A stretch of 64,000 nt of DNA from Chitinimonas taiwanensis DSM 18899 (GTDB taxonomy: Bacteria; Pseudomonadota; Gammaproteobacteria; Burkholderiales; Chitinimonadaceae), in the NCBI RefSeq assembly GCF_900119825.1, contig NZ_FPKR01000010.1, forward strand, positions 62,001-126,000, given 5' to 3'. Made by a program: the position numbers and the translations under genes. The notes under the pieces are model-generated. The model saw nothing but the letters and a program-made list of their open reading frames with translations. It was not told the origin of the DNA and did not search any database. This document shows positions 61,953 to 64,000 of this stretch, piece after piece. The number at the start of each line of letters is the position of its first letter. The stretch's first letter is position 1.

Positions 61953-62068
61953 GCTGAGCCTGTTGGGGGCAAGCTCCCCTTCCTTCCTGGGTAGGCCATG
62001 CGTGGGTCATCCAGTCATCCGGCATCGCCATCCCGCTGGGGTAAACCCAACCTCCCAGCAGGCTCAGC
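61953..62068. other. Long inverted-repeat element between the redox operon and the EAL gene
   Basis: GCTGAGCCTGTTGGG (61953-61967) and CCCAGCAGGCTCAGC (62054-62068) are 15-nt arms that pair with one G-U. The 86-nt interior contains smaller hairpins (GGGGG-CAAGC-type) and a direct repeat GTCATCCA/GTCATCCG. It could be a structured RNA (leader of the EAL gene), a small non-autonomous mobile element, or a regulatory DNA. It does not match a riboswitch class that I can recognise. The stretch 61812-62223 holds no gene. Confidence 0.45.
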
Positions 62069-62223
62069 GTGATTCTCACCAATGGATGCAGGCGTTGGCT
62101 CGGAGTCGATACCCTTGCGCTTGTCGGTGAGGTTACTCACTACCGTCGCGGCATGAGGCTAGATTGCGTAAGCCTGGACACTTGTTATGCTCAAGTGGTC
62201 GATCTAGCAGGAAGGAAATGCAG

Positions 62224-62994
62224 ATGGGAACGCAGTTCTCGACGCCGTTTCATGCCGTGGGCTGTAGCGACTGCAAGGTGCCAGGCCTACTGGGCTTCGA
62301 TTTCACCATGGCGTTTCAGCCTATCGTGGATATCGAGACGGGCCTGCCCTATGCCTATGAAGCGCTGGTGCGTGGCACGGGCGGGGAGGGCGCGGGCTGG
62401 GTGCTCGCGCAGGTCACCGATGCCAATCGCTACCGCTTTGACCAGGCTTGCCGGGTCAAAGCGATTGAGCTGGCGGCCCACTTGGGGCTGCATCAACTGC
62501 CCGACTGCAAGCTCAGCATCAACTTCCTGCCCAATGCGGTCTATCGCCCGGAAACCTGCATACGCGCCACGCTGGAGGCCAGCCAGCGCTTTGCCTTTCC
62601 GGCGGATCGGCTGATGTTCGAGGTGACCGAGGGTGAGCGGGTCAGTGATACCCAGCACCTGAAGAATATCTTTGCCGAGTACCGCCGCCAGGGCTTCACC
62701 ACCGCGATCGACGACTTCGGCTCCGGCTACTCTGGGCTCAATCTGCTGGCCACCTTCCAGCCCCAGGTACTCAAGCTCGATATGGAGCTCACACGCAATA
62801 TCGATGCCGACCCGATCCGCCAGGCCATCGTCTCTGGCGTGCTGCTGGTGGCCGAGCGCCTGGCCATCACCATCATCGCCGAAGGCATCGAAACCCAGGC
62901 CGAGTGCGACATGCTGCGCAGCATGGGTGTACGCTATTTCCAGGGCTATCTATTTGCCCGCCCGGCGGTGGCAGCCCTGCCGCTGAGGCCCTAG
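62224..62994 (+). CDS. EAL-domain c-di-GMP phosphodiesterase
   Basis: The 256-residue cytoplasmic protein consists of a single EAL domain: MAFQPIVDIETGLPYAYEALVRG (EAL), INFLPNAVYRPETC, FEVTEGERV, AIDDFGSGYSGL, KLDMELTRNID and IIAEGIETQAE. Metal and catalytic residues (Glu, Asn, Glu, Asp-Asp, Lys, Glu) are present, so it should hydrolyse c-di-GMP to pGpG. Start at 62224 from the AGGAAGG site; ATG at 62218 is too close to it. It stands alone, behind the inverted-repeat element. Confidence 0.92.
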   Translation: MGTQFSTPFHAVGCSDCKVPGLLGFDFTMAFQPIVDIETGLPYAYEALVRGTGGEGAGWVLAQVTDANRYRFDQACRVKAIELAAHLGLHQLPDCKLSINFLPNAVYRPETCIRATLEASQRFAFPADRLMFEVTEGERVSDTQHLKNIFAEYRRQGFTTAIDDFGSGYSGLNLLATFQPQVLKLDMELTRNIDADPIRQAIVSGVLLVAERLAITIIAEGIETQAECDMLRSMGVRYFQGYLFARPAVAALPLRP

Positions 62995-63091
62995 GCCCGC
63001 TACGCCTCCGGCAAGCGGCGCGCTTGTCCTCGCGCCGCCTTTGCCCGTAAGCCTTGCCACCACCTGTCATTCCGCCTCAGGAGCAATCCGC

Positions 63092-63424
63092 TTGACGATG
63101 TATCTCTATCTCGCCGCCGCCATCGTGCTGGAAGTGATCGCCACCACCTGCCTGAAGGTCTCCGATGGCTTTACCCGACCGTGGCCCAGCGTGGTGACCG
63201 CCGTTGGCTATGCGGGCTCCTTCTACTGCCTGTCGATTGCTTTACGCAGCATGTCCACCGGCGTGGCCTATGCGATCTGGTCCGGCGTGGGCATCGTGCT
63301 GATTTCGCTCCTGTCCTGGCTGCTGTTCAAGCAGCGCCTTGATGCACCTGCCCTGATCGGCATGGGCCTGATCATGGCTGGTGTGATCGTCATCAATACC
63401 TTTTCGCGTAGCGTCTCGCACTGA
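63092..63424 (+). CDS. Small multidrug resistance (SMR/EmrE) exporter
   Basis: The 110-residue protein has four membrane helices and the essential Glu in IVLEVIATTC. A TTG start at 63092, eight bases after AGGAG, gives 110 residues and Glu14, aligning exactly with EmrE; the ATG two codons on (63098) lies too far from the ribosome site. SMR proteins export cationic drugs, quaternary ammoniums or guanidinium by proton exchange. Whether this is the guanidinium-export (Gdx) or drug (Qac) type is not clear from sequence alone. Confidence 0.9.
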   Translation: MTMYLYLAAAIVLEVIATTCLKVSDGFTRPWPSVVTAVGYAGSFYCLSIALRSMSTGVAYAIWSGVGIVLISLLSWLLFKQRLDAPALIGMGLIMAGVIVINTFSRSVSH

Positions 63425-63484
63425 GCATGCGTGCTGTGCTGGTTAGCCTGGCTCGCCCGGTATGAGTAGCGCCTGCTGATGACT

Positions 63485-63545
63485 GGATTTATATTTATAT
63501 TTGGAATAAAAATCTAATTTTAAATAATTAAAATACATAAAAACC
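63485..63545. promoter_or_regulatory. AT-rich promoter and operator region of the tau operon
   Basis: About 60 bases are nearly all A/T, including TTGGAATAAAAA, upstream of tauA. AT-rich patches of this kind carry CysB/Cbl sites in sulfonate genes. Inference only. Confidence 0.4.
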
Positions 63546-63634
63546 CCTTGCTAGAGTGCTCCTACACCAGCGACCGCTTGCACCGTGCCTAGCGATCAAT
63601 CTGGCCCGTTGCACCATCACTCAAGGGGATCACC

Positions 63635-64000
63635 ATGTTGAAGCACATCAAGCTGCTGGCACTAAGCAGCGCCCTGGCCGTCACCGGCCTGGCCGCACAG
63701 GCCGACGAAGTCACTATTGCCTACCAGACCGGCATCGACCCATCCAAGGTCGCCCAGGCTGACGGACTGTACGAGAAGGCCACCGCCAGCAAGATCAATT
63801 GGCGCAAGTTCGAGAGCGGTGCGGAAGTGATTGCCGCAGTGGCTTCGGGCGATGTACCGATCGGCAATATCGGCTCCAGCCCATTGGCGGCCGGTGCCAG
63901 CCGTGGCCTGCCCATCCAGACCTTTCTGGTCACCGCGGTGATTGGTGATTCGGAGGCCTTGGTGGTGCGCAATGGCGCCAAGATCAGCAAGCCACAGGAC
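63635..64000 (+). CDS. tauA: Taurine ABC transporter substrate-binding protein, N-terminal part
   Basis: 122 codons are in the window, running off the right edge. A signal peptide (about 1-23, ending LAAQA) is followed by EVTIAYQTGIDPSKVAQADGLYEKA, INWRKFESGAEVIAAVASGDVPIGNIGSSPLAAGASRGLPIQTF, which are close to TauA. It binds taurine in the periplasm for uptake as a sulfur source. AAGGGG precedes the ATG. Confidence 0.93.
   Translation, partial: MLKHIKLLALSSALAVTGLAAQADEVTIAYQTGIDPSKVAQADGLYEKATASKINWRKFESGAEVIAAVASGDVPIGNIGSSPLAAGASRGLPIQTFLVTAVIGDSEALVVRNGAKISKPQD

Noticed and set aside
61953-62068. GEMM c-di-GMP riboswitch ahead of the EAL gene
   Set aside because: Conserved GEMM motifs are not visible; kept only as an unexplained structured element.
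1-64000. CRISPR arrays, tRNA or rRNA genes, insertion sequences
   Set aside because: No regularly spaced repeats, cloverleaf-like sequences or transposase genes were seen on reading both strands.

Overview
The window is about 64 kb of GC-rich chromosome (roughly 62-65 % G+C by eye) from a Gram-negative bacterium, most likely a free-living betaproteobacterium (Neisseriales/Burkholderiales, Chitinimonas-like). This placement is inferred from gene content: dadA with a divergent Lrp-type regulator, kynurenine-pathway genes, DctSR/DctPQM, a PA2779/PA2778 pair, a group II truncated haemoglobin, DusC, TauA, and many c-di-GMP proteins. I saw no rRNA, tRNA, CRISPR array, complete insertion sequence or prophage. 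Genes are dense, mostly in short operons with ATGA overlaps.

Layout. 0-6.6 kb: dadA 5' end and its Lrp-type regulator, an unknown ORF, a META-domain envelope protein, an MscS-type channel, a carboxymuconolactone-decarboxylase homologue, HU, an EamA transporter and Dps. 6.7-11.4 kb: a three-gene signalling operon (Cys-less molybdopterin-fold protein, hybrid histidine kinase, HD-GYP response regulator), preceded by a 21-codon ORF with a strong ribosome binding site and its own terminator. 11.9-16.8 kb: kynA, a degenerate HD-GYP gene, kynU and an MFS exporter. 16.8-24.7 kb: M1 aminopeptidase, EptA-type phosphoethanolamine transferase, and a lipoprotein glycoside hydrolase translationally coupled to a dihaem lipoprotein. 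25.2-27.9 kb: H-NOX sensor coupled to a PAS-GGDEF-EAL protein. 27.9-34.4 kb: an amino-acid binding protein, then DctRS divergent from the DctPQM TRAP transporter. 34.5-43.5 kb: DUF1003, EamA, PA2779/PA2778, DedA-rhodanese, an unusual radical SAM enzyme divergent from a TldD/PmbA pair. 43.7-45.6 kb: msrA and a low-GC island with two orphan secreted proteins. 45.6-56 kb: VOC, two GNATs, a GGDEF-EAL protein, a binding protein/chemoreceptor pair, DusC, tandem YkgJ proteins, truncated haemoglobin, DUF1348, glutaredoxin and HD-GYP. 56.2-61.8 kb: a redox/detoxification locus with two AhpD-like paralogues sharing a promoter signature, a LysR regulator, a PNPOx-FNR-ferredoxin fusion and a GST. 62.2-64 kb: a lone EAL protein, an SMR exporter and the start of tauA.

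Themes. Six proteins carry c-di-GMP turnover domains (three HD-GYP, one of them degenerate; two GGDEF-EAL; one EAL), several tied to sensory inputs (NO/haem, a phosphorelay, a periplasmic domain). The most unusual parts are the low-GC island whose two orphan genes are each followed by a related short coding remnant, the co-regulated redox locus, the radical SAM enzyme with a CX4CX2C cluster, and the small ORF and structured DNA element in otherwise gene-free stretches. All functional statements rest on motif recognition by eye; no database search was run.
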